A DNA stretch of 64,000 nucleotides from assembly GCA_049515135.1 (NCBI GenBank), contig JBEKUJ010000006.1, positions 124,001 through 188,000 of the forward strand, written 5' to 3'. The translations under genes were made by a program, and so were the position numbers. The notes beneath the pieces are model-generated. The model saw only the letters and a program-made list of their open reading frames with translations, ran no database searches and was not told the origin of the DNA. Source of the stretch: Fen-1364 sp049515135. GTDB lineage: Bacteria; Spirochaetota; Spirochaetia; SZUA-6; Fen-1364. This document shows positions 7,512 through 15,642 of this stretch, one piece after another (within the stretch, counting starts at the first letter, position 1; each line of letters starts with the position of its first letter).

Positions 7512-8177
7512 TCAGAAAATTCTATAGGGAACGACGTCCCGGACCATGATCTTCACCTTGACGGTGGTCCGATACATGCCCGAGCGCACCAGGGATTGCG
7601 GGTCATCCCAGAGAACCACGTCACCGCGGATCTGGCGCGGCGCGTCGATGTAGCTCCCATGCAGGGCAACCCGGATGGCGTCCCTGACGGCGTCCTGGAA
7701 CGAGAGGCCCTTTGCGTCGGGGCCTTTCATCACGTCGGCCTTCCCCTCCCCCTGGGAGAGAAGCGCGGTGCCGCTCTCCCAGGACGCGCGCCGTGCAGCC
7801 TCCGCGTCATCCATGGAGTACGACGCGCGGGCCCAGAGCTTCTGTTCCGCCGTCTCCGTTTCTATCACCCGCAGGCGCGTGCTTCCCCACGGTATCTGGG
7901 CTATCGGCGTGAGAGCGAAGCTCTCCGCGACGCCGCGCGCGCTGTTTGCGGGGGTATAGTCGAAAGACCAGCCGTAGATCATGCCGGAAAGAAGCACGCG
8001 CGCTTCCTCCAGCGCCGCGCGCGCGGCCTTTTCCGCGGGTATGGGATACTGGTCGGTTTCGATGCGGACCACGGGCTCCAGCTCCACCCATGGTCTGACG
8101 AAAAGGGGATTGTCGGTCTGAGCACCTGCGGACAGCGCCGCCAGGAAAAATAGAAAGCAGACAGGGTTTGCGCGCAT
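7512..8177 (-). CDS. Exported protein of unknown function
   Basis: I do not recognise this family. It has 221 residues; the start at MRANPVCFLF gives a clear signal peptide ending near SAGAQ. The mature part is mixed alpha/beta: an early YPIPAEKAARAALEEAR helix, a WGSTRLRVIETETAEQK strand region, and a final RTTVKVKIMVRDVVPYRIF strand pair. No catalytic motif, lipobox or membrane span is seen. It sits between the rhomboid and OppA-like genes with about 23-nt gaps on each side, so the three are likely co-transcribed and may act in the periplasm. Confidence 0.7.
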   Translation of the reverse strand: MRANPVCFLFFLAALSAGAQTDNPLFVRPWVELEPVVRIETDQYPIPAEKAARAALEEARVLLSGMIYGWSFDYTPANSARGVAESFALTPIAQIPWGSTRLRVIETETAEQKLWARASYSMDDAEAARRASWESGTALLSQGEGKADVMKGPDAKGLSFQDAVRDAIRVALHGSYIDAPRQIRGDVVLWDDPQSLVRSGMYRTTVKVKIMVRDVVPYRIF

Positions 8178-8200
8178 CCCTCTGACTAGAGTATCGGGCG

Positions 8201-8890
8201 CTATCGCCTGCGGAAAAAGACGGTGATTGGATTGATTCCGAAGCGAACAACCAGGTAGAGGTACGCGAAAGCGATTCCGGCCAGATGCGTCAGGTGCGCC
8301 ACGCCCGACTGGAAGTTGACCAGTTGAGATACAACCTCTATCCCGGCGTAAATGAGGACCGCGAACGGTGCGCGAAGTGGGATAACGAAAAAGAAAAGGA
8401 TCCTCGCGTCCGGGAAGAAGCAAGCAAATGCCAGCAGGAGGCCGAAGATGGCGCCTGACGCCCCGACAACCGGCACCATGCCCATTCCCGACGACGCATT
8501 GATGAAAACGGTGGCCAGCCCGGCCCCGATACCGCAAAAGAAATAGAAGATCAGGAACTCAGTGCTGCCCATGCTTCGCTCGCGCTCAAGCGGGATGCCG
8601 AACATGAACAGGGCAAGCATGTTCCAGAAGATATGCCCGAAACCGCTATGAATGAACATATAGGTAACGACTTGCCACCAGGCCCCTGCATGCAAGACGA
8701 GGTCGGGGAACAGTGCAAGGTAGGCAATTCTCCCCTGCCTGTCGACGAGGGAGAAAAGGAACACCAGCACGTTCACGACAATGAGGATGAGAGTGGCGTT
8801 GTAGTAACTGTACCTTATGGGACGGCGCAGAAAGCTGGCCATGGGACCAAAGTACGCCCCGGGCTGGGACGAGTCAATGCGGCGTTGCAT
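8201..8890 (-). CDS. Rhomboid-family intramembrane serine protease
   Basis: A polytopic membrane protease of 229 aa with about six hydrophobic segments. The catalytic Ser145 is in GASGAIFG, and the His is 202 in HLTHLAGIAFAY. The oxyanion-side HIFWN (86-90) precedes it. It cleaves within or near transmembrane helices of unknown client proteins. The ATG at 8890 overlaps the -35 box of the divergent rlmE promoter; Met17 (8842) is an alternative start. The exported protein and OppA-like genes follow at short spacing. Confidence 0.9.
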   Translation of the reverse strand: MQRRIDSSQPGAYFGPMASFLRRPIRYSYYNATLILIVVNVLVFLFSLVDRQGRIAYLALFPDLVLHAGAWWQVVTYMFIHSGFGHIFWNMLALFMFGIPLERERSMGSTEFLIFYFFCGIGAGLATVFINASSGMGMVPVVGASGAIFGLLLAFACFFPDARILFFFVIPLRAPFAVLIYAGIEVVSQLVNFQSGVAHLTHLAGIAFAYLYLVVRFGINPITVFFRRR

Positions 8891-8913
8891 GGTCGGCTCC
8901 GCTCTGCTACGGT
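8885..8913 (+). promoter_or_regulatory. rlmE promoter, leaderless geometry
   Basis: -35 TTGCAT (8885-8890), a 17-bp spacer, -10 TACGGT (8908-8913), then 8 nt to the GTG start at 8922. The -35 box includes the start codon of the divergent rhomboid gene. Confidence 0.5.
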
Positions 8914-8921
8914 GAAATGGA

Positions 8922-9539
8922 GTGAAGGGGAAGCCTGACTATTATTGGAGAAAATCGAAGCAGGAGGGTTATCCTGCGCGCTCCGTGTTCAAGCTCCAGG
9001 AGATCCAGGAGAAGCACCGGATCGTGAGGCCGGGGAGTCACGTGCTGGATCTCGGCGCCTCGCCCGGAAGCTGGAGCCTGTTCATCCTGGACATGCTGGC
9101 CAGCAACGGTGATGTGACCGGCGTGGACCTGAAGATGCCCGACCAGCGGCTCATTTCACGCAGGAACTTCACCTTCATCCCGGGGGACTTCACCTCGGAT
9201 GAGGTGATACAGCGGATCATGGAAGCCGCCCCGTACGACAGCGTGGTCTCCGACGCCGCCCCTTCCACGACAGGCAACCGCACCCTCGACACGGCCAGAT
9301 CGCTGGAGATAGCCCGACACGTCCTGGCCATCTGTGAAAAGGCCCTTGCCCCCGGCGGCAACTGCCTTCTGAAAATCTTCCAGGGCGGAGAGGAGAAGGA
9401 GATCCTGGATCGGATGCGCAGCCTGTTCGACACGTCACGCGCTTTCAAGCCGAAGGCCAGCAGATCCGACTCGATGGAAACCTACTATATAGGAATGAAG
9501 TTCAAGGGACCCGGGGCTACAGGCAGACAACCCGGGTAA
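8922..9539 (+). CDS. rlmE: 23S rRNA Um2552 2'-O-methyltransferase (RlmE/FtsJ)
   Basis: SAM-dependent methyltransferase acting on 23S rRNA in the large subunit, 205 aa. The SAM loop is VLDLGASPGSW (41-51). The K-D-K-E catalytic tetrad is complete: Lys24 (ARSVFK), Asp111 (SDAAPS), Lys151 (LLKIFQGG) and Glu186 (SMETYYIG). The GTG start agrees with the promoter at 8885-8913. The last 23 nt overlap the convergent epimerase gene. Confidence 0.94.
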   Translation: MKGKPDYYWRKSKQEGYPARSVFKLQEIQEKHRIVRPGSHVLDLGASPGSWSLFILDMLASNGDVTGVDLKMPDQRLISRRNFTFIPGDFTSDEVIQRIMEAAPYDSVVSDAAPSTTGNRTLDTARSLEIARHVLAICEKALAPGGNCLLKIFQGGEEKEILDRMRSLFDTSRAFKPKASRSDSMETYYIGMKFKGPGATGRQPG

Positions 9540-10665
9540 TGCTGAGCCGGGCCAGTTTTTCCGCGCTCACCGTGTACCCGACACCCTCTCCCCGGATGAC
9601 CGGCGCATCGCCTCGCGGCCCGAACCCCATGCTCCTCGTGGTGATATTCTCCGTGAGAAGCAGCTCGTCGTAGGACCCCTCCACGTAGAGAGGCGCCGGG
9701 AGAAGCGCGGCCGCTGCGCGGCCAAGACACGAGAGCACGCCTGTTTCGCCCACCATGCAACCCAGCTGATACGACAGGCCCCTCTTCGTCGCCTCTTCGG
9801 AAAGCCGCAACACCCGCAAGAGCCCGCCGTTCTTCGAGAGCCTGAGGTTCACGGCAGAATAGGTTCCGGCGTCGGCAAGCAGCTCAATGTCCCGGGAGGA
9901 CAGGGCGCCCTCGTCCGCCATGATGGTGAGCCCGCGTGCGCGCGCGTCCCGCATGGTCTCCACAGCACCCTGCGCGGAATCGTTGAAAGGCTGTTCAATC
10001 AGGGTCACCCCCTGCCGCCTGCAAACGTCGAAGAGCTTCTCTGCGTCGCTGACTGCCCACGAGGAGTTTGCGTCCACGCGGATGTCGAACGCCTCCCCCA
10101 TGATCCTGCGGCAGAGACCCAGAATGGCCAGGGCTGCTTCGGGGTCCCCGTTCAGCTTCACCTTGATGTTGGGAAGGCCGAGCTCCCGGCAGAATCGAAG
10201 GTACTTTTCCGCCTGCTTCGCGGGGAAAAAAGGGAGGACTCCGCCATAGGAAATGGTATCCCGCCGCGGAGCCTGGCCCAGCAAGGAGTAGATCTCGGTG
10301 CCAGTCCACTTGCAGCCCAGGTCCAGCAGGGCCGCCTCCACGGCGCACAGGAAGGGGAGGTCGCGGCTGCCGCATTCGAGCTCTGCGAGGTAGCGGCTCA
10401 TCTCCGGCCAGGGGAGGAACCTTCCTTCCAGCGGAGCGACGAGCCGCGACACCACGCGCGCAGCCTCCTGCTGGTATTCTGCTCCGGTGCCCAGGGAGCC
10501 CGAGACGTAGTCCCGGACCACAGCCTCGCCAAAACCCTGCCGATTTCCGCCTGTGATCTTCACGACAACGGAATCTGAAAATGTTCTCTCCGCGCGGGCC
10601 CCGTGGGTCACGCTGAATCTCAAAGGTATCTTCAGGAAATACAATTCGCATCCTTCAACTCTCAT
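9517..10665 (-). CDS. Enolase-superfamily epimerase, probably L-Ala-D/L-Glu (dipeptide) epimerase
   Basis: A TIM-barrel enzyme of the muconate-lactonising/epimerase subgroup (382 aa). Catalytic residues: K168-x-K170 in NIKVKLN, metal ligands Asp198 (RVDANSSW), Glu224 (IEQPF) and Asp251 (MADEG), and Lys278 (RLSKNGG). Lysines on both faces of the active site favour an epimerase over o-succinylbenzoate synthase, and no menaquinone genes are near. Dipeptide epimerases recycle murein peptides in the cytosol. The start MRVEGCELYF fits the promoter at 10688-10717; MARSEPVP at 10689 would overlap the -10 box. Confidence 0.82.
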   Translation of the reverse strand: MRVEGCELYFLKIPLRFSVTHGARAERTFSDSVVVKITGGNRQGFGEAVVRDYVSGSLGTGAEYQQEAARVVSRLVAPLEGRFLPWPEMSRYLAELECGSRDLPFLCAVEAALLDLGCKWTGTEIYSLLGQAPRRDTISYGGVLPFFPAKQAEKYLRFCRELGLPNIKVKLNGDPEAALAILGLCRRIMGEAFDIRVDANSSWAVSDAEKLFDVCRRQGVTLIEQPFNDSAQGAVETMRDARARGLTIMADEGALSSRDIELLADAGTYSAVNLRLSKNGGLLRVLRLSEEATKRGLSYQLGCMVGETGVLSCLGRAAAALLPAPLYVEGSYDELLLTENITTRSMGFGPRGDAPVIRGEGVGYTVSAEKLARLSITRVVCL

Positions 10666-10687
10666 GGGAACCGGCTCGCTGCGAGCC

Positions 10688-10717
10688 ATGCTACAGTGTG
10701 TCAGAACCCGTGGGCAA
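10688..10717 (-). promoter_or_regulatory. Epimerase promoter
   Basis: Minus strand -35 TTGCCC (10717-10712), an 18-bp spacer and -10 TAGCAT (10693-10688). The leader to ATG 10665 is about 15 nt and holds a small GGCTC/GAGCC hairpin. It is arranged back to back with the radical SAM promoter. Confidence 0.45.
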
Positions 10718-10736
10718 GCCTCCCGCGGTCTGTTCC

Positions 10737-10765
10737 TTGACCGCTTGGAGCGCACCCACTATCCT
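10737..10765 (+). promoter_or_regulatory. Radical SAM gene promoter
   Basis: -35 TTGACC (10737-10742), a 17-bp spacer and -10 TATCCT (10760-10765). The predicted start is about 5 nt before the ATG at 10778, so the message would be nearly leaderless. Confidence 0.65.
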
Positions 10766-10777
10766 GTCCTTTGTCAG

Positions 10778-12280
10778 ATGGAAATCTGCATGGTCAATGT
10801 CTCGGGCCGTCTCTCCAGCGACGGCTCCCGCCTCGTCTCCGCCCTCCTGAAAAGGGAGGGGCATGTCGTGCATCTGGTGTTCATGTCAAGGACGGAACCT
10901 CTTCTCTACCAACAGGAGGAGCTGGAGCGTCTCCGCCCGCTCCTGGACAGGTCGGAGATCGTCATGATCTCCGTGTATTCCAGCTATGCAGTGCGGGCCG
11001 TGCAGATTTCTGACTTTGTCCATGAAAAGTTCCCGGGCAAGAAGGTATTCTGGGGAGGGCCACATTGCATCTCAGTCCCTGAGCTCGGTCTCAGGCATGC
11101 AGACGGGGTCTGCTACTCTGAAGGTGACGTGGCCGTCACGGACCTCGTGAGGAGGATCTCCCGGGGAGAAGAGTGGAGCGAAACCGCGAACTTTGCTTTT
11201 CGCAGGAACGGTGAAAACGTCAGGAACGCCGTCCTGCCTCCTTTCAGGGAGCTGGACGGCCTCCCCTACTACGATTTCGACCTGCGGGACCAGTATCTGC
11301 TTGATCACTCCTTGACGCAGTTGACGGTTGAAAAGCTCAAGGAACGCCTGGCGGCGTATCCGTACAGGATCCCGACGTTCTACTTCATGACTTCGCGGGG
11401 CTGCCCTCACAACTGCGCATACTGCAACAACTGCCGCTATACGGCGCTGTGGGGAACCACTCCCGTTCGCCTGCACGGCGTTGAGAGGGTCATTCAGGAG
11501 CTCGAGCATCATATCGCGAATATGCCCTTCATCGAGTTCATCGGGTTCGGAGATGACGACTTCTTTATGCGACCGCCCCGGGAGCTTCAGGAGTTTGCGG
11601 CGAAGTACCGGGCTCGCATCGGGCTGCCTTTCGGGATCGCGGTCAGCGCCCGGACATGGAAGCTGGAGAAGGCCGAGATGCTCCTTGATTCGGGCCTCGC
11701 GATGATCCAGATGGGGGTGCAATCGGGAAGTCAAAGAGTCCTGGACAGCGTCTACAACAGGTACCTGGACCTCAGCCGGGTCGATGCGGCTGTTCGCGAA
11801 ATCTCCGGACTCGCCGCGCGGGGGCGCCGCCTGAACCTCCATCTGGACTTCATCATTGACAATCCCTATGAGACGAGGGACGACATCGCAAAGACATTTC
11901 ACTACCTGCTCTCCACGCCGTGGCAGGCCAGACCCAACATCTTCTTCCTGGCATATTTTCCTGGAACGCCGCTTTACGAACGGGCCCTTGCAGACGGCTA
12001 CATCCGGGCCTACAGCCAGCAGGCTTTTCGCCCTTATACGAGGAGCAGGCTTCGATACCAGAAAAACTGGGAAACCTTCCTCGTCCTCCTGCTGCGGTCC
12101 CTTCGACTGGCAAGAAAGCACGAGGGCCGCGCCCTCAGGGTATTCCTTAGGATCCTTGGAAGCAGGACCGTGCGAACCATCATGTCCTGCCTCCCGCGGG
12201 CCTTTTTTTCCGGTCTTGCCCGCCTGCTTCAATCGTTTCAGGCCGCCATGGCGGCCCGGAAAGCCGGCCTTTTTCGCTGA
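10778..12280 (+). CDS. B12-binding-domain radical SAM protein (BchE/methylase-like class)
   Basis: A 500-aa protein. The N-terminal Rossmann-like cobalamin-binding domain (residues 1-140; VNVSGRLSSDGSRLVSALL, then VFWGGPHCISVPE) is followed by a radical SAM core with the cluster motif C209-x3-C213-x2-C216 (SRGCPHNCAYCN). A C-terminal region of 100+ aa is basic and helical. The B12 domain lacks the DxHxxG motif, as often in this class. The substrate cannot be told; relatives modify lipids, tetrapyrroles or natural products. The promoter at 10737-10765 selects the ATG at 10778. A terminator overlaps its last codons. Confidence 0.85.
   Translation: MEICMVNVSGRLSSDGSRLVSALLKREGHVVHLVFMSRTEPLLYQQEELERLRPLLDRSEIVMISVYSSYAVRAVQISDFVHEKFPGKKVFWGGPHCISVPELGLRHADGVCYSEGDVAVTDLVRRISRGEEWSETANFAFRRNGENVRNAVLPPFRELDGLPYYDFDLRDQYLLDHSLTQLTVEKLKERLAAYPYRIPTFYFMTSRGCPHNCAYCNNCRYTALWGTTPVRLHGVERVIQELEHHIANMPFIEFIGFGDDDFFMRPPRELQEFAAKYRARIGLPFGIAVSARTWKLEKAEMLLDSGLAMIQMGVQSGSQRVLDSVYNRYLDLSRVDAAVREISGLAARGRRLNLHLDFIIDNPYETRDDIAKTFHYLLSTPWQARPNIFFLAYFPGTPLYERALADGYIRAYSQQAFRPYTRSRLRYQKNWETFLVLLLRSLRLARKHEGRALRVFLRILGSRTVRTIMSCLPRAFFSGLARLLQSFQAAMAARKAGLFR
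12253..12274 (+). terminator. Intrinsic terminator overlapping the end of the radical SAM gene
   Basis: A GGCCCGG stem pairs with CCGGCC (one bulged C), followed by TTTTT at 12270-12274, inside the final codons. An adjoining perfect 16-bp palindrome (12241-12256) could form an alternative stem. Confidence 0.6.
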
Positions 12281-12308
12281 ACCTGATCCAAACCATTGCG
12301 GGAATCTG

Positions 12309-12317
12309 TGTTATACT
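12309..12317 (+). promoter_or_regulatory. Extended -10 promoter of the HD-GYP gene
   Basis: TGTTATACT is a TGn-extended -10 element. No good -35 is found 16-18 bp upstream. The expected +1 is about 16 nt before the ATG at 12340. Confidence 0.5.
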
Positions 12318-12339
12318 ATGCCGATACACACCATGGGAG

Positions 12340-14211
12340 ATGGGTTTGGCCGATGGCTTGAGAAACGAAGGAAACGCGGTGCTCGAGGAAACGAACAACG
12401 TCAGCTGCCTGAACAGCAGGGCGATAATCGAATACATCAAGAGGAACCACCCAGAGAAGCTCTCTGAGTTGTTTGTTGGATTGCCCGAGTCCTGGGCGGG
12501 AAACTCTTCCCTCGAAACCTATCTATCCGATGAGAACAACTGGGTCCCCAGCGGACTTATTGTCACATTGTTCAGGAACGCGCGCGCCATAGCCCTGAAC
12601 GACAATGTCGCGTTCGATATCGGCTTCGAAACGATCACACGCCGCGAGTTCAGCTATGTCCAGAGACTCTTTCTCACGGTTTTCTCCTCTCCTCGTCGAA
12701 CGCTGCGGCGCATGAACCAGATCAATTCCAAGCTCAACACCACGAAGGTCGTCGAGCTTGTCTATGACACTCCGGCGCGGGCGGTGATCCGCTGGCACTG
12801 GCTGGAAGGGATAGTCTCCTCAAAGGATATCTGCCTCTTCAATCAGGGGATCTACAGCGCTATCAATACCATGTGGGGATTGCCGCCCACGCGGGTCCAG
12901 GAAAAATCCTGCGTGTTCGACGGAGATCCTTATTGCGAGATCATCCTCGACTGGGGGAAGAACATACGCAAGAGCCGCGGCGTGATCTCCCAGTTCTTAA
13001 GACGCAGGTCGTCGCTGCTGAACGCCCTCGAGGAGATCGAGCGTGACAAGGTTCTGCTCAAGAAGAGGTTTGACGAGCTCGCCGAGCTGAATACCGAGTT
13101 GAGCCGCCGGGTGACAATTCTCAAGGCCATCAACAATGCAACGCGGGCCCTCGTCTCGATTTCCGACACCCGGCGGGTGCTGCAGGAGACCATGCGACCC
13201 ATTATTGACGTGCTGGGGTTCGATCGCGCCATCATCCTGCTGGTCGACGAAGGGGCAGAGTTCCTGGAATACAGATACGCCGTGGGGGAATCGGAGGAGC
13301 TCCTGGGAAAGATGAATGGCTACCGCATTCCCCTGACCCGGGAGCAGAACCTGATGATACGGGTATTGAAGAAGAGGCGGCCGGTCCTGATCCGCGACGT
13401 GAAAGCCGCGGGGCTGAATCCCGCCAACAGGATCCTGGCCGACTTTGGACCGAGCTCCTTCATCATCTGTCCTCTCATTGCGAAGGACCAGGTGATCGGG
13501 GTCCTTGCTGCCGATCGAAAGACCGGCCAGAAGCCCCTCACATCGGCCGACACCGAGTTCCTCTCTATCTTCGCCAACAACATTGCCACCGTCTTTCAGC
13601 GCGCCAGGCTCGACGAGCAGCTGAAAAAGAGCTATGACGACTCCGTTCGCGCGCTCGTGCAGGCCATCGAGGAGAAGGACAAGTACACCCGCGGACACTC
13701 GGAACGTGTCGCGAAAATCGTGGTGCAGGTGGCCCGTGAGCTCGGCGTGTCGGAGCAGGAGGTGGAGTACCTTCGATTCGGCAGCATCCTCCATGACGTG
13801 GGCAAGATCGGGATCTCGGAGTCGATCGTCAAGAGCTCCGCGCCGCTGAGCGACAGCGAACGCAAGATCATCCAGGGCCATCCCATCAAAGGCTTGGAGA
13901 TCCTGGAGCACATTCCATTCATCAAGGAGCACATGTATCTCATCCGCAACCACCATGAGAGGTGGGACGGCAAGGGGTACCCGGACGGGCTGCGCGGAGA
14001 AGAAATTCCCCTTGGCGCCCAGATCGTCGCAGTCGCGGATACTTTCGACGCCATGAGGTCGTCGCGTCCCTACCGCAAGGGCCTGCCGCCAAAGCAGGCC
14101 GCGCGGGAGATCAAGAAGGGGATCGGGACCCAGTTCTCAAACAACGTCGTGCAGGCGTTTCTGACCGTGTTTGACAAGAATCCCGACCTGCAAAACGAGT
14201 TGGACTCCTAA
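12340..14211 (+). CDS. V4R-like/GAF/HD-GYP signalling protein (putative c-di-GMP phosphodiesterase)
   Basis: A 623-aa cytosolic protein with no membrane span. Residues 1-220 look like a V4R/heme-NO-type sensor module ending in the characteristic CVFDGDPYCEI segment. A coiled coil covers about 225-265 and a GAF domain about 270-420. A complete HD-GYP domain (about 430-600) has metal ligands in SILHDVGKIG (H485, D486), NHHERWDGKGYPDG (GYP at 546-548) and VADTFDAM. HD-GYP proteins hydrolyse cyclic di-GMP, so this should link an input signal to motility or envelope state. It has its own promoter. Confidence 0.88.
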   Translation: MGLADGLRNEGNAVLEETNNVSCLNSRAIIEYIKRNHPEKLSELFVGLPESWAGNSSLETYLSDENNWVPSGLIVTLFRNARAIALNDNVAFDIGFETITRREFSYVQRLFLTVFSSPRRTLRRMNQINSKLNTTKVVELVYDTPARAVIRWHWLEGIVSSKDICLFNQGIYSAINTMWGLPPTRVQEKSCVFDGDPYCEIILDWGKNIRKSRGVISQFLRRRSSLLNALEEIERDKVLLKKRFDELAELNTELSRRVTILKAINNATRALVSISDTRRVLQETMRPIIDVLGFDRAIILLVDEGAEFLEYRYAVGESEELLGKMNGYRIPLTREQNLMIRVLKKRRPVLIRDVKAAGLNPANRILADFGPSSFIICPLIAKDQVIGVLAADRKTGQKPLTSADTEFLSIFANNIATVFQRARLDEQLKKSYDDSVRALVQAIEEKDKYTRGHSERVAKIVVQVARELGVSEQEVEYLRFGSILHDVGKIGISESIVKSSAPLSDSERKIIQGHPIKGLEILEHIPFIKEHMYLIRNHHERWDGKGYPDGLRGEEIPLGAQIVAVADTFDAMRSSRPYRKGLPPKQAAREIKKGIGTQFSNNVVQAFLTVFDKNPDLQNELDS

Positions 14212-14298
14212 AAACATAATTAACTAAAAAAAGACTTGCATCTCCATTCCTCCTGTGGTGGAATTCAATCTGGAGAAGTTTTCATACAGGAGGGTCAT

Positions 14299-15183
14299 AT
14301 GAAGCTGAAGATTTCTCTCTTCTTCCAGTCTCCCATCAATGTCTTTCTGTTCCGTCACATGAGCCCACGGATCGCCCAGAGGTACCTTCACGGAATCGGA
14401 TTTCTCTACTACATGGTCAACAGGAAGGAAAAGCGGGTCATCGAACGGAACGTTCGGCAGGTTCTCGCCGGGCAGGAGGAAAGATACGTACGGAAAGTGG
14501 TCCACGAGACCTTCAAGGGCATCTTCACCCACTATTTCGAGAAGATGTTCGGGGCGTTCCTCGACTGCGACACGGTATGCCGTTACGTAAAAAGCCATTT
14601 CACCGTTCAGGGCGGGGAGCTCATAGCCAAGGCCCTGGAGCAAGGCAAGGGATGCATCCTCGTGACCGCCCATTGGGGGGCCGTCGAGTTCATCCCCTGG
14701 GTGTTGTCCTGCGAGGGCTTCCCCTCGAGCGTCATCCTGGAATGCGCCACGACGCGCCTTGCCCGCAGCCTCCAGGCAAAAACCGGGCGGACCAACACGG
14801 AGCTGATCTCCTCCGGGCATGGCATTTCCATCTTCCTGCGCGCCCTGCAGTCCCTTCAGGCCAATCGGGTCCTCATGACGGAGTGCGACGAGGTGGACGT
14901 TTGGAGAAAGCGCAGGGGCCATACGATCAGGCTCCTGGGCCAGGACCTGTTCTTCGACAACACGATCGACGTCCTTTCCCACCGCTCGGGTGCGCCGGTG
15001 GTGGGCGCTTTCCTGAAGAGATCAGGCCACAACCGATATACCCTGATACTGGAGGACGTGTCGGTCCTGAGGCAGCCGGAAAGCACGGCCAGAGAGTGTC
15101 TGACCCTGTGGGAGAGATATGTCACGGCCTGTCCCGAGCAATGGTATCAGTGGAAGAAGCTCGGAGCGATGGTAGCGGCTTGA
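14299..15183 (+). CDS. LpxL/HtrB-like lysophospholipid or lipid A acyltransferase
   Basis: A 294-aa membrane-associated acyltransferase. The catalytic H-x4-E motif is His125-Glu130 in TAHWGAVE. The general LpxL pattern (an N-terminal hydrophobic helix, ERNVRQV, and RSGAPVVGAF near the middle) is present. In lipopolysaccharide makers such enzymes add secondary acyl chains to lipid A; in species without lipid A, homologues acylate other lipids. AGGAGGG at 14288-14294 fixes ATG 14299. The gene stands alone, between the HD-GYP gene and yjbQ. Confidence 0.82.
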   Translation: MKLKISLFFQSPINVFLFRHMSPRIAQRYLHGIGFLYYMVNRKEKRVIERNVRQVLAGQEERYVRKVVHETFKGIFTHYFEKMFGAFLDCDTVCRYVKSHFTVQGGELIAKALEQGKGCILVTAHWGAVEFIPWVLSCEGFPSSVILECATTRLARSLQAKTGRTNTELISSGHGISIFLRALQSLQANRVLMTECDEVDVWRKRRGHTIRLLGQDLFFDNTIDVLSHRSGAPVVGAFLKRSGHNRYTLILEDVSVLRQPESTARECLTLWERYVTACPEQWYQWKKLGAMVAA

Positions 15184-15223
15184 CGCCATAGACCCGCGCC
15201 TTGCAAACATTGTAAGACTGGGC

Positions 15224-15637
15224 ATGAAGTTTCACACGGAGTACCTCACTTTCAACACCCGCAAGGAACGGGAATACATCAACATCACGGGCAAGGTGGA
15301 GGAGGCAGTCCGGGCAAGCGGGTGCCAGGAAGGGATGGCGCTCGTGTCGGCCATGCACATCACGGCAGGTGTCTACGTGAACGACGCGGAGCAGGGTTTG
15401 ATCCAGGACATCGACGAGTGGCTTGATGGACTGGCGCCCCGAAAACCTGACTACCGCCATCACCGTACCGGCGAGAGCAACGGGGACAGCCACCTGAAAA
15501 ACCTTCTCATCGGCCACGAGGTGATCCTCCCCGTGACTCGCGGAAGGCTGGATCTGGGGCCCTGGCAGCAGGTCTACTACGCGGAGTTCGACGGCCGCAG
15601 GCCGAAGAGAGTCATCATCAAGGTCATGGGAGAGTAG
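15224..15637 (+). CDS. yjbQ: YjbQ-family protein (UPF0047; secondary thiamine-phosphate synthase type)
   Basis: A small cytosolic protein of 137 aa, typical length. Diagnostic features are SAMHITAGVYVND, the DYRHHRTGESNGDSHLKN segment with conserved His/Asp/Glu residues that line a metal pocket in known structures, and GPWQQVYYAEFDGRR. A weak thiamine-phosphate synthase activity is reported for some members; the true role is unsettled. It ends 5 nt before the aspartokinase start, so it probably leads the threonine operon. Confidence 0.88.
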   Translation: MKFHTEYLTFNTRKEREYINITGKVEEAVRASGCQEGMALVSAMHITAGVYVNDAEQGLIQDIDEWLDGLAPRKPDYRHHRTGESNGDSHLKNLLIGHEVILPVTRGRLDLGPWQQVYYAEFDGRRPKRVIIKVMGE

Positions 15638-15642
15638 AGCAG

